Shown here piece after piece: positions 1-13,129 of a stretch of DNA of 64,000 nucleotides (positions are counted from its first letter, which is position 1; each line of letters begins with the position of its first letter). The position numbers were made by a program, and so were the translations under genes. Under the pieces are notes generated by a model that searched no databases, had not been told where the DNA came from, and worked only from the letters and a program-made list of their open reading frames with translations. Source of the stretch: Paragorgia papillata (Eukaryota; Cnidaria; Anthozoa; Scleralcyonacea; Coralliidae); assembly GCA_035771165.1 (NCBI GenBank), contig JAWNZC010000314.1, positions 7,408,501-7,472,500 on the forward strand, given 5' to 3'.

Positions 1-339
1 GAATTTGAACATTCACCAAAGTTCTTCAAGATGTATTATCACAGAATCTGGCCATGTTTTCTTCAAACAATCATTTTTACACTGCACTGTACTCACAGTG
101 TTGCCGTTGAATCTTTTGAAGGAACGTCTGCTTGTTCTGGTGAAATGGCAAACTTTGTACGACAAACTGTTCCATCCTATAAAACATAAAATTCATTTGT
201 TTTTGCTGTACAAGCTGTCATAAGTACTCTAGTTATACTGAGAAAACTCTAACTCTAGACAAGACTTGAACCCTTCAACCTTCCAAGTACTATTCAGAAT
301 ATGCTTCAACCACTGTTACAAATGACTGGAACTCAGACG
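1..339. other. No feature recognised
   Basis: AT-rich sequence. The short reading frames present show no recognisable motif, so I annotate nothing here. Confidence 0.5.
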
Positions 340-535
340 GCAGACCAGCCAGACCTACATACAACAACATGTATAAGACCTACTTACAACAGCATGTACA
401 AGACCTACGTACAACAACATGTACAATACTTACTTACAACAGCATGTACAAGACCTACGTACAACAACAATGAACATGTACAATACTTACTTACAACAGC
501 ATGTACAAGACCTACTTACAAGTTACAACAACGTC
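340..535 (+). repeat. Short tandem repeat of a 'tacttacaacagcatgtac' type unit
   Basis: The words CTTACAACAGCATGTACAAG and CGTACAACAACATGTACA alternate about five times. A small ORF (301-612) reads through the array, but its protein is only the translated repeat, so I treat it as non-coding. Confidence 0.7.
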
Positions 536-642
536 TCACAACTTGCTGTCTGAGATTCTGCATTAATGTTATTGGTGTTCAATTTCAGTACGGTGGGATA
601 AGTGAAATGTGATTGGTTAATACAAAAATAAACATTATTAAT

Positions 643-1137
643 TTAAATGTGGTTAAATATATATATATATATTTAAGCGAAGTTAACTGCTGATGTAGTT
701 GGCCTGCGGTTCCCCTTATTAGGGGAGTCCCTTACGTCACTACGTTAAAGGGTTTCCCGCGCATTCGAGATTCATTGAGCGTCTGTTGTTGCTGCAAGTA
801 GCGTCTTGCTCAGATTGTGCTCCCCCTTCACCCTTTCCCCACCAGTGTTAGATATGAAGTATAGAATCCTATAGATCGTATATGTTATTCCACTGACTTG
901 TCAGTGTGACTGGTGCCGGTGGTCTGCCTTGGCAGAGTTGTCATGGCAAACGCCTATTGCTTCTCTGTTTACCCTAATTGCTATTGCTTAGTTTGCTGGC
1001 TATTTGCTCATGGCCCAATTGCTTACAGTTACTTTGCTTGCTAACAAGGCTAGATTGCTGACTAGCCTGGGCTAGATTGCTGACTAGCCTGGTCACCAAC
1101 GGCACCTACCTCCAAACAACGCATATTCTGCAGTTAA
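643..1137. mobile_element. TTAA-flanked miniature element, copy 1
   Basis: A roughly 490-bp unit shared with 1844-2286. It begins TGTGGTTAAATATA and ends GCATATTCTGCAG. TTAA lies at 643-646 and again at 1134-1137, which looks like the TTAA target duplication of piggyBac- or Kolobok-type elements. There is one extra A at the left junction. I see no coding capacity. The alternative, a pair of LTRs of a tiny retroelement, is less likely because copy 2 interrupts another element cleanly. Confidence 0.65.
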
Positions 1138-1444
1138 ATAATTTACAATAGACAAAAACTTGATTCAAGCATTAAAAATAACCTTGACTTGAAGCAACAC
1201 TCAGAGACACAACAATGTAGAGTTATATTAATCATCTCCAGCACCCATTACCTCCAATAATAATGCAACATGCGATGGTCCAACTACAAAATCTTTAGCA
1301 GGGTATCCTATTGAACTAAATGAAGAAGGCAGAAAGGTATAAAAATATACAAACTAAAGTACTGTATTATTGTGATTTTAAAGCCTCAAAGAAAGGCATG
1401 AGTGTATGGCTTAATTTTTAAAATAATATATTATATCCATTAAC

Positions 1445-2325
1445 ATGGAAAAATTAAATTTAGCAAATTTGAAAGAACTCGTAAAATTGTAATAGAAGAT
1501 CTTTTACAACTTTTTTGTATATTTCTTCGTTTTTTAAATATTTCAGTTTGTTTGATATGTAAATTAGATGATCTCTGACGTCAGGAGCTGGGTACAGTAT
1601 TTTCATAACAATACGTTCATAAAATGTTTAGTGTCACAATTAAGCGTTTTTATGTGCACAGTTTTAAGTTATTTCGTTAAAAAAAATTCGAGATATAATG
1701 ATTGCTATGTGTGAAAATACTGTACAATGCCCTGCTTCTGCTGTCAGAGACCATCTAATTTACATATCAAACAAACTGGAATACATGTATCTTGAAAATG
1801 AAGAAAGATACAAAGAAGTTGTAAAAGACCTTCCATTACAATTTTAATGTGGTTAAATATAGAAATATATATTTAAGCGAAGTTAACTGCTGATGTAGTT
1901 GGCCTGTGGTTCCCCTTATTAGGGGAGTCCCAGTTACGTCAATTACGTTAAGGGGTTCCTGCGCATTCGAGATTCTTGAGCGTCGGTTGCTTGCTGCAAG
2001 TAGCATCTTGCTCAGCTTGTGCTCCCCCTTCGCCCTTTCCCCACCCGTGTAGATACGAAGTATAGAATCCTATAGATCGTATATGTTATTCCACTGACTT
2101 GTCAGTGTGACTGGTGCCGGTGGTCTGCCTTGGCAGAGTTGTCATGGCAAACGCCTATTGCTTCTCTGATTACCCTAATTGCTATTGCTTAGTTTGCTGT
2201 TACTTTGCTTGCTAACAAGGCTAGATTGCCGACTAGCCTGGTCACCAACGGCACCTACCTCCAAACAACGCATATTCTGCAGTTAATGAGTTCTTTCAAA
2301 ATAGACAAACTTAATTTTTATTGCC
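1445..2325. mobile_element. Foldback element interrupted by a TTAA element
   Basis: The left arm (about 1449-1615) is the reverse complement of the right arm, which is split into 1710-1846 and 2286-2322 by the inserted unit at 1848-2282. The arms share the motif TTTGATATGTAAATTAGATG and resemble the TTAA foldback at 11504-11992. Removing the insert and one TTAA restores continuity between the two right-arm pieces. Non-coding. Confidence 0.7.
1844..2286. mobile_element. TTAA-flanked miniature element, copy 2
   Basis: 435-bp element (1848-2282) directly flanked by TTAA at 1844-1847 and 2283-2286, and homologous to 647-1133. It sits inside the right arm of the foldback at 1445-2325, so it is the younger insertion. 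Confidence 0.75.
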
Positions 2326-3030
2326 ATGTCCTAGAGTAACATATTATGTAGCACATGTACAGCACTAGACCTCACGCCTAACAGTTGTGATGGTCAATCA
2401 TCAATTATAATAAAAATTTTGTCAGAAACTTTATGCAATGCAACAATCATTATTACACTTGATGTATGATTGATATCTTAGTGTACTAAAAGTTTCCTTT
2501 TTTATGGACTCATAAGGTCATTTACACTTTTATATACAGTAACCTAGAGCTGTGCCCATCGGTCCATATTCATAATCAATTAATCATTGACAACAACCGA
2601 TTAATCATATTAAAAAATCAACACGTGTTGCCATTGTTTGTCCTAAGTTCAAATAAAAGGGTGCTTTTAAGCTTTTTACTACTTCCTTAGAGATAAGAAT
2701 CAAAACAAGTCACATTTGACATTTGATACGCAATATATAGCTGTTTTTAACAGGGCGATTGTCACAATGCCATCTCATATTTCCACAACTTTTTAACAAA
2801 AACTCATTTTAGTATCATGCTGTTAACTTTTGTCGATGATTCAATTGTTGTTAACGATTAATTGATTGCCGAAAAAGAGTCGATTAATTATATATCGTAA
2901 TTATTAATATTATATATTAATTATATAGTTGTGCTATTAATGCCAATTAAATCATACTCGTGATTAACAAATCAACCTCCTGCTTCATGGTCAGTCGATT
3001 TTGTAATCACTCATGATTTTGGCATTAATA
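2326..3030. other. AT-rich gene-free stretch
   Basis: Contains several inverted copies of ATTAATCATTGACAACAA and CGATTAAT-like words, as in a degenerate palindromic repeat. No exon-like coding seen. Confidence 0.5.
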
Positions 3031-3500
3031 GCCTAATTCCCTCCCTCTCTCTCTTACCCTCCCTCCCCCTCTCTCTTGCCTATGCTCTCTCTCAACACAC
3101 CTCCCTCTCTCCACTCCCTTTCAATCTCCATCCCTCCCTCTTTCTACCAATTTCACCATCCCTCCCTCCCCCTCTCTCTTGCCTATGCATGCTCTCTCTC
3201 AACACACCTCCTTCTCTCCCCTCTCTCTCCCTTTCAACCTCCATCCCTCTCTTTCTACCAATTTCACCATCCCTCCCTCCCCCCTCTCTCTTGCCTATGC
3301 TCTCTCTCTCTCAACACACCTTCCTCTCTTCCCTCTTTCAACCTCCATCCCTCACTCTCTCTAATTCCCCCTGCTGTCTCTTCATTCTCTATTTCTCCCT
3401 CTTCCCCCTTTACCTCCCTCTCTGTCTTTCACTCTCACCTTCCCTCCCTCACCATCTCTCTTCCCACTCTCTTTTTCTCTCCCTCCCTCCCTTTCTCTCT
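3031..3500 (+). repeat. Polypyrimidine (CT) minisatellite, unit about 100-113 bp
   Basis: Nearly pure C/T strand with the landmark CTCTCTTGCCTATGC at about 3070, 3172 and 3285, giving units of about 100-113 bp. Three overlapping frames are open (for example 3076-3579) only because the tract lacks purine-rich stop codons. Long pyrimidine tracts like this can form triplex DNA. No gene is inferred. Confidence 0.8.
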
Positions 3501-3504
3501 CGTG

Positions 3505-3560
3505 TTTGCATCAGGCTATATAAACACAGGCAGCCATTTTCTATTACTTAAAAATAAACA
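3505..3560 (+). mobile_element. Solo end of the 33/34-kb foldback MITE family
   Basis: The words GTGTTTGCATCAGGCTATAT and GGCAGCCATTTTCTATT match the right ends of the elements at 33020-33340 and 33900-34215. Only one end is present, immediately after the CT satellite. Confidence 0.6.
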
Positions 3561-4639
3561 TGTATGCCCCAAAACGTAGTTTATGTTCATGATCATAGTT
3601 TAAAAATTCCTTGATGTTTTAATCTATATATATTGTTTATTTTAACCCAAATGATCTTGTCACCTTTAACTATATTTAAAAAAATATTACATATATTGCC
3701 AACGCGTTTAACAATATTACATAAAGTGACCATATAATATATTTTCCTTTCAGCTTTCAGAGATCGTGTGTTCAAGAAACTAGTAGCTTATTAATATTAA
3801 GACTGATTCATAATTTCTTGAATCAAATACCTGACGGCCGAACCCTCCTTTCTTCGATTAACAATATCTTTTAGCCTAGAAGAAATAAAAAGTAGCAGCT
3901 TTCGAGTCCATAGAACTGTATTCCATACTCAACAATAACCGTATTTAGTCAATTTCGTTAAAGAAATTCAAATAAAGTTAACTCAACCGAAGACCACGCG
4001 AGAGGATATTTGACGGAAGTATTAAATAAGATAACGATTTTTACCTTTCTTGCAGTTGTTCTACAGTGCCAGGTAAAGGACAGACGGTAAAGAAGATAGA
4101 TGTCATAGCTAGGTGATAGAAAGTAGTGTAAATCTACTAAAGATCAGTCATTTCTTCGTCAAACTTCTTGAGCAATAAAATGATGAAAAAAATGAATTGT
4201 TCAAAAGACGAAGTGAAAATATTAATTACTTGAGCCTTCTAATAGTAATTCAGCGGATTAACCGAAGTCCCAAATAATACGTGGTGTAATATAATGATAA
4301 AAGCATTGTGCATTGAAGCGTACAACTTCGTACCCAGGGTCTTTACTCGGTATAAATGTATAAATGTAACGCAAATTGTGCCATGTGATTGGCTGCAGCC
4401 GGAGACAAGATTTTACCATTTGATGATGACTTTATTTATACACGCTAACCCCGTCAACACGAGCTGATTTCCACGAGGGGCGTGTAAAACATTAAATAGA
4501 AATATACAAGATATAGTAAAAATAGTAGTAGAAAACTATTTACATGAGTATTAGATAGGGTTATAGTAGAACGAAAGCTAGTTACATGTAGTTGATTGTA
4601 GAAGAAAGCTATTTACAAAAATTATATAGATTTCGTACG
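3561..4639. other. Gene-free stretch, probably ending in LINE 3' UTR
   Basis: No recognisable coding. The last 150-200 bases, next to the LINE stop at 4640, are plausibly its 3' untranslated part. I could not fix the element's 3' end. Confidence 0.4.
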
Positions 4640-6060
4640 TTAGTCAATAATGTGAGTAGCGATTTTATTTTCAAAACATGAAAGGGAATTACTCCCCCTA
4701 ATTTCTTTTGGTAAAGAATTCCATAAGTATGCCCCATCAAACATGAGACTTCTTTTCATGCTATTGGTACGTGGCTGAGGTAAACAAAGAGTATTTGAAG
4801 TGTTCCGAAGTTCATAGCCTGAAATCTCACTTTTGAACGTAAAAAGATCAGCGAGAGACTTAGGACCCACTTCGTTTAATAATTTAAACATCATTTTTGC
4901 TTTGGTTTTTTTCCTTCCAGCTTTGAGCGGCTCCCAACCCAATGCACCCAGAGCAACCAAGTGATCCACTTCGTTACTCATATTCATTATAATTCTGGCA
5001 GATCTATTTTGTAATTTTTGGAGCCTTTTTGATTGTGTTTCACCAAACACATCCCATACTTCACAACAGTAGTTAAAATATGGGCGAACAATAGAATTAT
5101 ATACAGACAGAAGTGTATCCTCATCAACAAATTCTTTTAAATGTCGGAGAACTGATATTCCTGATGTTATTTTCTTACAAATATTATCAGTGTTACTTTT
5201 CCAAGACAAGTGTTGGTCAACTATCACTCCAAGAGTTTTGCATTCGTATACTTGCTTAACTTGTATATTTTCAATATTTATATTAGGATGTGTATTTGAA
5301 ATACCTTTTATCATTGGTTTTGATCCAATTACCATAAATTCAGTTTTAGCTAATTTAGGCTAAGTTTATTTGCAATTAACCATTTCCTAAGACTTTCTAA
5401 ATCAGAATTCATTGCAATTTCAACATCTGCTATTGTTTCTCCAGTAGCTGTCAGGTTTGTATCATCTGCAAATAGTCGAGGTTTTGTGCTTTTTAAACAC
5501 TGGGGTAAATCATTAATATATAGTAAAAAGAATAATGGCCCCAATATAGAGCCTTGGGGTACACCATACTTTATCAATCTCTCTGATGAAATAAATCCAT
5601 TCACTTGACATTTCTGGCTGCGGTTTGTGAGATAGGATTTTAATAGCGAGAGCATTTCCTTTAATTCCATAGAGTTCTAATTTCTTTAGTAAAATTTGGT
5701 GATTAAATGCTTTTTTTAAGTCTATTAAAACCACCAAGTTAAACAGTTTTCTGTCTATATTCATATACCAGCTATTAGTGCAGTCCAGTAATGCTGTAGC
5801 TGTTGAATGAAATTTTCGAAAGCCGAATTGATAGTCACTGAGAAGTCCATAGTTGGTTAAGTAATTGTATAGTTGGTCATATAGAATTCGCTCCATAATT
5901 TTGCTTATCGCTGGCAAAACCGAAATTGGCTTGTAGTTACCTGGCAAATTTCGATGGCCATTTTTATAAAGAGGTGTTACTCGAGCTACTTTCCATTCAG
6001 TAGGAAAGGAACATAGAGTAATAGCCTGATTAAAAATATATGTTAGTGAATTTGAAAATT
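4640..6060 (-). pseudogene. Broken, 5'-truncated LINE reverse transcriptase (Jockey/CR1-like)
   Basis: Reverse-transcriptase domain of a non-LTR retrotransposon read in three minus-strand pieces: about 6060-5640, 5670-5350 and 5335-4640. Visible family motifs are EWKVARVTPLYK, the fingers motif YQFGFRKFHSTA, the first catalytic-Asp motif VLIDLKKAFN, GVPQGSILGPLFF, and FADDTN for the YADD box. Downstream thumb/C-terminal motifs are LRKWLIANKLSLN and LQKLQNRSARII. Two frameshifts (near 5640 and 5340) separate the pieces, and the endonuclease ORF is missing, so this copy is dead. The upstream junction (near 6060) passes directly into the tRNA-like satellite at 6060-6790. The wording of the thumb region resembles anthozoan and hydrozoan LINEs, which is part of my reason for a cnidarian-like host. 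Confidence 0.9.
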
Positions 6061-6790
6061 TTACAAGATCATCCAACTCACAATCTTTTGATACTCCAGT
6101 CCAACACTCTGCCAAATGAGCTACGAGATCATTTAACTCACAGCAATCTTTGATACTCCAGTACTCCGCTTCCGCAGCTCAGTGGTCAGAGCACTGCACA
6201 ATCTTTGATACTCTAGTTCAACACTATCAACTGAGCTACAAGATCATTCAACTCACAATCTTTGATACTCTAGTTCAACACTCTATCAACTGAGCTACAA
6301 GATCATTCAACTCACAATCTTTGATACTCTAGTTCAACACTCTACTAACTGAACTAGAAGATCATTCAACTCACAATCTTTGATACTCTAGTTCAACACT
6401 CCATCAACTGAGCTACAAGATCATTCAACTCACAATCTTTGATACTCTAGTTCAATACTCCATCAACTGAGCTACAAGATCATTCAACTCACAATCTTTG
6501 ATACTCTAGTTCAAGTGTTCAACACTCTATCAACTGAGCTACAAGATCATCGAACTCACAATATTTGATACTCTCTCTAGTTCAACACACTATCAACTGA
6601 CTGCTACAAGATCATCCAACTCACAATCTTTGATACTCTAGTTCAACACTCTATCAACTGAGCTACAAGATCATTCAACTCACAATCTTTGATACTCTAG
6701 TTCAACACTCTACTAACTGAACTAGAAGATCATTCAACTCACAATCTTTGATACTCTAGTTCAACACTCTACCAACTGAGCTACAAGACC
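6060..6790 (-). repeat. tRNA-like satellite, about 59-bp unit, about 12 copies
   Basis: Tandem units read on the minus strand as AGCTCAGTTGATAGAGTG, then TTGAACTAGAGTATCAA, then GTGAGTTGAATGATC. This order matches the D arm (box A), anticodon arm and T arm (box B) of a tRNA, and parallels the tRNA-like SINE at 29265-29440. A plus-strand tRNA-like fragment (GCAGCTCAGTGGTCAGAGC) lies inside at about 6172-6190. The array begins where the LINE stops. Confidence 0.75.
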
Positions 6791-7270
6791 ATCAAAATTT
6801 AATATATGTTTCCAAACTTTAAAAAATTTATAACGCATCACACATAATTTTTGAAAAGTTTATATCGAATAATCTCCTAAATTTAAATGTTAATAATACA
6901 AGAAAGTTACAATTATTAAAAATTCTAATTGAGAAACAGAAAATATTGTTCGTGTTCTATCGAGCTATAAACACGCAAGGAAGTTCGAGAAAAACGAAAC
7001 CTAGCGGCACGGACACGAGATATCCCGAAGTTTTACAAGTGTTTCTGTAATTTGGCGAGAACAAGAACAATATTTTCTATTTCGTTTAAAAAATATCCCG
7101 TAGAACAAACAAAACCAATAAATAGTTGTTTTCATTAGTATCTAAATTCTTCTTAGATACAATGGACAAGCACGTCAGCACAGAGCCTAACCATATTTCC
7201 ATAGAAACGCAACTTTTAGCCAATCATTGTTGACGTTTTCCAAATGTTATACTAGGGACAACCTGTACTA
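6791..7270. other. No feature recognised
   Basis: AT-rich; only short inverted similarity around 6950-7080 (CGAGAAAAACGAAACC and related words). No coding seen. Confidence 0.4.
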
Positions 7271-7311
7271 AGGGACTTTAAGATGCTAGGACGACGACGG
7301 CGGTTAAAACC

Positions 7312-8358
7312 ATAGTTAATAGAAAATATACATGGTTTGGAAACTCTGCAAACTTCAAAGCGGTTAACAATCAAGCTACGATTCATGTTGAAAGGTACAT
7401 GAAGGTGCCAAATCCTTTGTTTTAGGTTTATTAATATTTAAACAGTACGGTTGAGTGACTGAACCCAAACGTTGCTATTGGATGATTGCTTCATTATACA
7501 TGCAGAAAACACAATATGTTCAATAACCGTGAAAGTGCACAAATTTCCATAAACCTGAACAAACATAGGCGTATGGGCCGGGGGGGCAGCAGCCCCCCCA
7601 AATTTTGGGAATCTTAGATTTCTTGGGCAGCAAGAGAAATTTGGGCAAAGGGTTTTTTAAAAGTTTCCATTTTTCCAAAAGATAAATATTATTGATAATC
7701 AATAAGGTGAGACATTTTTATAACTCCCCTTTGTTTATGTCTTTTAAAACGGAATAAATTACCTTACTGTTAGTTAGTCACTATATAGCTTTATTTTTGT
7801 CAGAATTTTGAAATTTTTCAATGCCGAGTTGTCTTGTAGAAATTCCATTCATGTCCTTACTGAACCGTGCTTTGTTGTCAATTCTGCCGCGTTGGTACGG
7901 TGCCAGATTGTCAAATCCCAAAGGACACAATCACGCATTTCCCCCCATCTTTTTATGCTGTTGACCAATTGTCATGAATTACAAAGAGTTAGTGCTTAGT
8001 GAGTTGAAAATTAAAAGTTTCTAAAACGCAACATGCACAGCACTTAATGACCTTTTAAAAGTTATTAAATTAAAACTTGTACGAGTTGTATCGAAAAACG
8101 AAAGGTCGCACTGGAGAATAAATTAGTAGATTTGAGTCGCGTGCTAGGCAACATGTTTTTCAGCACGTTAATAGTGCATCGTATGAGCATCGTTTGTTTT
8201 CTATTGTTTCGTAAAAATTTGGGCAACTTGCGAGATTATTTTGGGCAAATGGTTCAACGCCCCCCTGGAAAAAAATGCCCGTACGCCTATGTGAACAAAA
8301 ACATAAAACAATGACTTTTGTTGAGCTTCTAAACCATGTTTAGTTTCTATTAAGTATG
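7312..8358. mobile_element. TIR element nested in the outer element and itself interrupted
   Basis: Ends are inverted (CATGGTTTGGAAACTC-like left, matching GAGCTTCTAAACCATG right). The interior matches the uninterrupted relative at 30194-30491, for example CCTTTGTTTTAGGTTTATTA. It is split by the hAT-like element at 7564-8291. Confidence 0.75.
7564..8291. mobile_element. hAT-like non-autonomous element, copy 1 (728 bp)
   Basis: TIRs are CATAGGCGTATGGGC on the left and GCCCGTACGCCTATG on the right. It is flanked by perfect 8-bp duplications TGAACAAA at 7556-7563 and 8292-8299, the signature length of hAT transposases. It contains no transposase ORF; the frame at 7808-7999 is not recognisable. 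Copies 2 and 3 are at 29648-30030 and 42935-43171. The related element at 30194-30491 carries the corresponding site without an insertion. Confidence 0.88.
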
Positions 8359-8803
8359 TTAAAACGCAAGACAAGTTTTACAATTTAAAGAAGTCACGGT
8401 TAACTGTTACACTTGATATTTGAAGGTAGTTTAATGACTTCCAAAACGCCCCAGCATTGCTAAAATGATTGTAGTGTCCGTATTAAAGTCAATCTCAAGC
8501 AACAGTTCTCATCTTTTGGCCGTTGACATCGTCCTGAAGACGTGAAAATGCTCTAAGTGGCGTTGTATAAAGAACAAGGACGGTGTTGAGATTACTCTTG
8601 GGACAAAAATTATTCATTCTATTTGTTTTGCAAAAATAATTATTTTGTTTTGAGGACGTCGTCGTTGAGGTTGACGTCTTAGATCTTAAAGTCCCTATTG
8701 TAATAAAAAGACTCGTTTGTCTTTCTCGTCCTAAACATTGTAAAATTCAGTAAAACGTAGTGTGTATTGGCCCAAAGTTTTGATGAAGTAAGGTCATTTT
8801 TCA

Positions 8804-8996
8804 TTAATTAACATTAATTAACATTAATTAACATTAGTTAACATTAATTAACATTAGTTAACATTAATTAACAATTAACATCAATTAGTTAATAACAATT
8901 AACATTAATTAATTAACTAATTAATTAATTAACATTGATTAACCTTAATTAACATTAATTAACATTGATTAACATCAATTAACATTAATTAACAAG
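8804..8996 (+). repeat. AATTAACATT tandem repeat
   Basis: Roughly 10-11 bp units of ATTAATTAAC/ATTAGTTAAC repeated about 17 times. Simple sequence, no coding. Confidence 0.85.
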
Positions 8997-9344
8997 TATT
9001 GTGTACAACGTTACTACAATACAATAATTTCAAACCCTAATCTCAAAGCTAATTCAAATAATTAATACCAAGAAGCAATAAATTCTTACTTACACTATGC
9101 GATACAGTTATTTAAATCTGTTCATAAAATCTACATCAAATAAATTCTCTTATACATTCTTCTATCTCCATTCCAGATAGATAAAAGTCTTTGATTTTCA
9201 AAAAATCCTTCTAAGTTGAGACACTGCCAGGCAGTACAAGACGTGAGCTATTGTTACCGCTGGCCAATGACCGTAGACCCTCTCTAGCGTTCGTCGCGTT
9301 TCATTATCTGTCGGATTCTAAAATCAAAGAGATAAAAACTTTAT

Positions 9345-10532
<1,188 letters not shown>

Positions 10533-11049
10533 AGTATTTTTAATGTATTGATAAGCAATTTTTGTTTAAAACTTTTAATAAGAAAAGTTAGCGATAAAAA
10601 AGTGTCACGACAACGTTTCGATGTCAGTTCTAACATCATTATCAAGTAAAATAACTAACAAGAACTTAGGATTTATATACAAATTGTTAATGCAAATAAG
10701 TTATGAATAAATAATTGGAATAAAATTAACAATATATCTACATAAAAAGCTTTGACTTAATTGAGTCCGACTGGGAGTTCACGGACGGTTTTAAGTCTCT
10801 AATAAAAAGCATTTCACGCAAAGGAAAATTTGACTGCCTGGTGCGTGAAATGCTTTTTATTAGAGACTTAAAACCGTCCTTGAACTCCCAGTCGGATTAT
10901 TTATTTATAACTTATTTGCATTAACAATTTGTATATAAATCCTAAGTTCTTTTTAGTTATTTTACTTGATAATGATGTTAGAACTGACATCGAAACGTCG
11001 TGACACTTTTTTATCGCTAACTTTTCTTATTAAAAGTATTTTTAATGTA
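10533..11049. mobile_element. Inverted-dimer retroelement with 15-bp target duplication
   Basis: The body (10548-11034) is an inverted repeat: the left arm ends in GTCACGACAACGTTTCGATG and the right arm in the reverse, CATCGAAACGTCGTGAC. A second internal inverted segment is centred near 10825. AGTATTTTTAATGTA occurs perfectly at 10533-10547 and 11035-11049. A 15-bp duplication suggests target-primed retroelement insertion, not a cut-and-paste transposon. The motif TTGATAATGATGT...ACATCGAAACGT resembles a hammerhead-ribozyme core layout in degenerate form. Confidence 0.7.
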
Positions 11050-11499
11050 AGAAAAAGCTGAATTTAATGCTAAAGTTAAGGTTAATTTTTTAATAAAACT
11101 ATTGCTATACAAAGAGGAATGTTATATTAGAATATCTTTAATTTTCAATATGTTGTACATACCTCGCTGAAATGGATTGAGAACCTTGCTCTTTTTTTCT
11201 ACTACTTGGCCGCTTTCTTCCTACTTAATTTAGTTTACGTTACACGATTAGAAAATTTAAGAAATTACACAAATTAATTTAAGCAATTAAAACTTACCTC
11301 AAGTGCTTATGAAATTAAATTTTTGCTTTTTATATTATTTGATAATAGAAAAAAATAGAAAATTCTGATATTCGTACATATGTTCATTAAATATTTACGT
11401 CTTTGGAAAACACTTTATTTTTCAGTTGAAAGTTGATAGCTAGGGCCGTGAAACGTCATCACAATAGGGACCTTGAGCAAGCTAGGACGACGATGGCAA

Positions 11500-11996
11500 T
11501 TAAAGGGCATATGACTCGAAAATTAAGTTTGTTTTATTGAAAAGATCATCTAAACTGATAAAATAACATCTTTTGCAGTTTTTGGTTTCCTTGCTTCGTT
11601 TTTGAGATATTCCAGCTTGTTTGATATGCAAATGACACAACTTTTTACGTCACATGTGCATAATGAGTTATCAGAAAAGGTTACATATCTTTGCTATTAT
11701 GAAAACATGGGCTTAACTCAAAGGAAGCATGTGCGTGTTTCTACCCATAACACCAAACATGTAGAATTCCAAGTGATTTCGTTTCACAATAGCAAAGATA
11801 TGTAACCTTCTCTCGGTAACTCATAATACTCATTATGCATGTGTGACGTAAAAAGTTGTGTCACTTGCATATCAAACAAACTGGAATATCTCAAAAACGA
11901 AACAAGGAAACCAAGAACTGCAAAAGATGTTATTTTATCATTTGAAATGTTCTTTTCAATAAGACAAACTTAATTTTCGAGTCATATGCCCTTTAA
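11500..11996. mobile_element. TTAA-flanked foldback element (489 bp)
   Basis: TTAA at 11500-11503 and 11993-11996 flanks an almost complete palindrome starting AGGGCATATGACTCGAAAAT and ending with its reverse complement. Related to the interrupted foldback at 1445-2325. It appears to sit inside another fragment of the GACGACGACGG family, whose left end AGGGACCTTGAGCAAGCTAG lies at about 11467. Confidence 0.8.
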
Positions 11997-12062
11997 GTTA
12001 CTGCATTTAGAAGATACATCGTATATTGTATGCTTTATGTATTTTGTAAGACCTTTAAAAAG

Positions 12063-13129
12063 CCAGTGAACTCGATGTAAGTTAAAATCTGATACCTGGA
12101 ACGCTAACGCGTAAACCAAAAGGTGAGGCAAAAAGTTCCAGGCCCCCTGCTCGGTTTGCAGGTAAGTTTCAGTCCCCACAAAATGTTTTTTACACGGCCG
12201 CCCGTCTTGAGCGAACTGCGAAGGCTCGAAAAAAGGTTTGAAAAATTATTTATCAAATTATTTTGTCAGACTAAACGTGCATTCAATGGTTTCCATTGTT
12301 GTGCAGTGCTGTTGTTGTTTTATTTACTGTATAGCAGTCCAAAATTATACACTAAATTAAGCTAGGGATGAAAATAGGCTGAAAAAACAGACGTCCTTTT
12401 GCTGGCTAGGATGAAAACGGGCAACAGCCAGCTGAAAATTTAAGGTGAGAACAAGAATGAGAAAGTTATTCTTGTACGAGTTTGAAGACCTATTGATACT
12501 TGATATTTCATAATATACATCTAATGTCATTTTCCTATTTCTGCTCCTTTAATTCTTTGTTCGAATGTGTTAAACGGCATTATGATATTTAAGAAATAAC
12601 TGACTGGATTGTTTATTTTTCACGTTTACTCATGGCTAGTTGTTGTTTTCGGTACGAATGCGGAATGCTTTTTAAACAAAACGACACTGATGAAACTGGT
12701 ACTAACGGCATATTCTATACTAAGCTTGTGTTGATTTTTTGTATCCTATTCGGAGTGACGAAACTCTAATATATGGTTTATAGTATAACGAAAATTTGAT
12801 TGACAAACTTCGTGTACGTTTTGTAAAGACAATGACTTTTACTATAGCAACAAATAAACTGCATAATTAGTTCGGCAGCATAGCACAACCAATCAAAATT
12901 TAAAATGCACGTTTAGCAAAGCGTGATAAAATGATTCAATAAACAATTTTTCAAACCTTTTCGAGCCTTCGCGGTTCGCTCAAGACCAGTGACCGTGTAA
13001 AAAAACATTTTGTGGGAGACTGAAATCTACCTGCAAACCGCGCAGGAACTTTGCCTCACTTTTTGTCCCACGAAATACTGGACGTTAGCGTTCCAGGTAT
13101 CATATTTTAACTGACATCGAGTTCACTGG
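12063..13129. mobile_element. Long foldback element (about 1.07 kb)
   Basis: Terminal inverted repeats start CCAGTGAACTCGATGT and the arms run for about 250 bp with interruptions. Both arms share GCAGGTAAG/CTACCTGC and CGAAGGCTCG/CGAGCCTTCG segments. The loop is AT-rich and non-coding. No clear target duplication, so the class is undetermined. Confidence 0.7.

Larger units (their letters stand above)
7271..8696. mobile_element. 'GACGACGACGG' TIR element, outermost of a three-level nest
   Basis: Left end AGGGACTTTAAGATGCTAGG followed by ACGACGACGG. Right end reads, reversed, AGGGACTTTAAGATCTAAG. Its right half matches the shorter copy at 16967-17332 (shared CATCGTCCTGAAGACGTGAA and GATTACTCTTGGGAC, up to a base). 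The excess length is explained by the elements at 7312-8358 and 7564-8291 inside it. Confidence 0.7.

Noticed and set aside
643..2286. A small LTR retrotransposon with 440-490-bp LTRs
   Set aside because: Each copy has its own TTAA flanks, and the second clearly interrupts another element, so the two are independent insertions.
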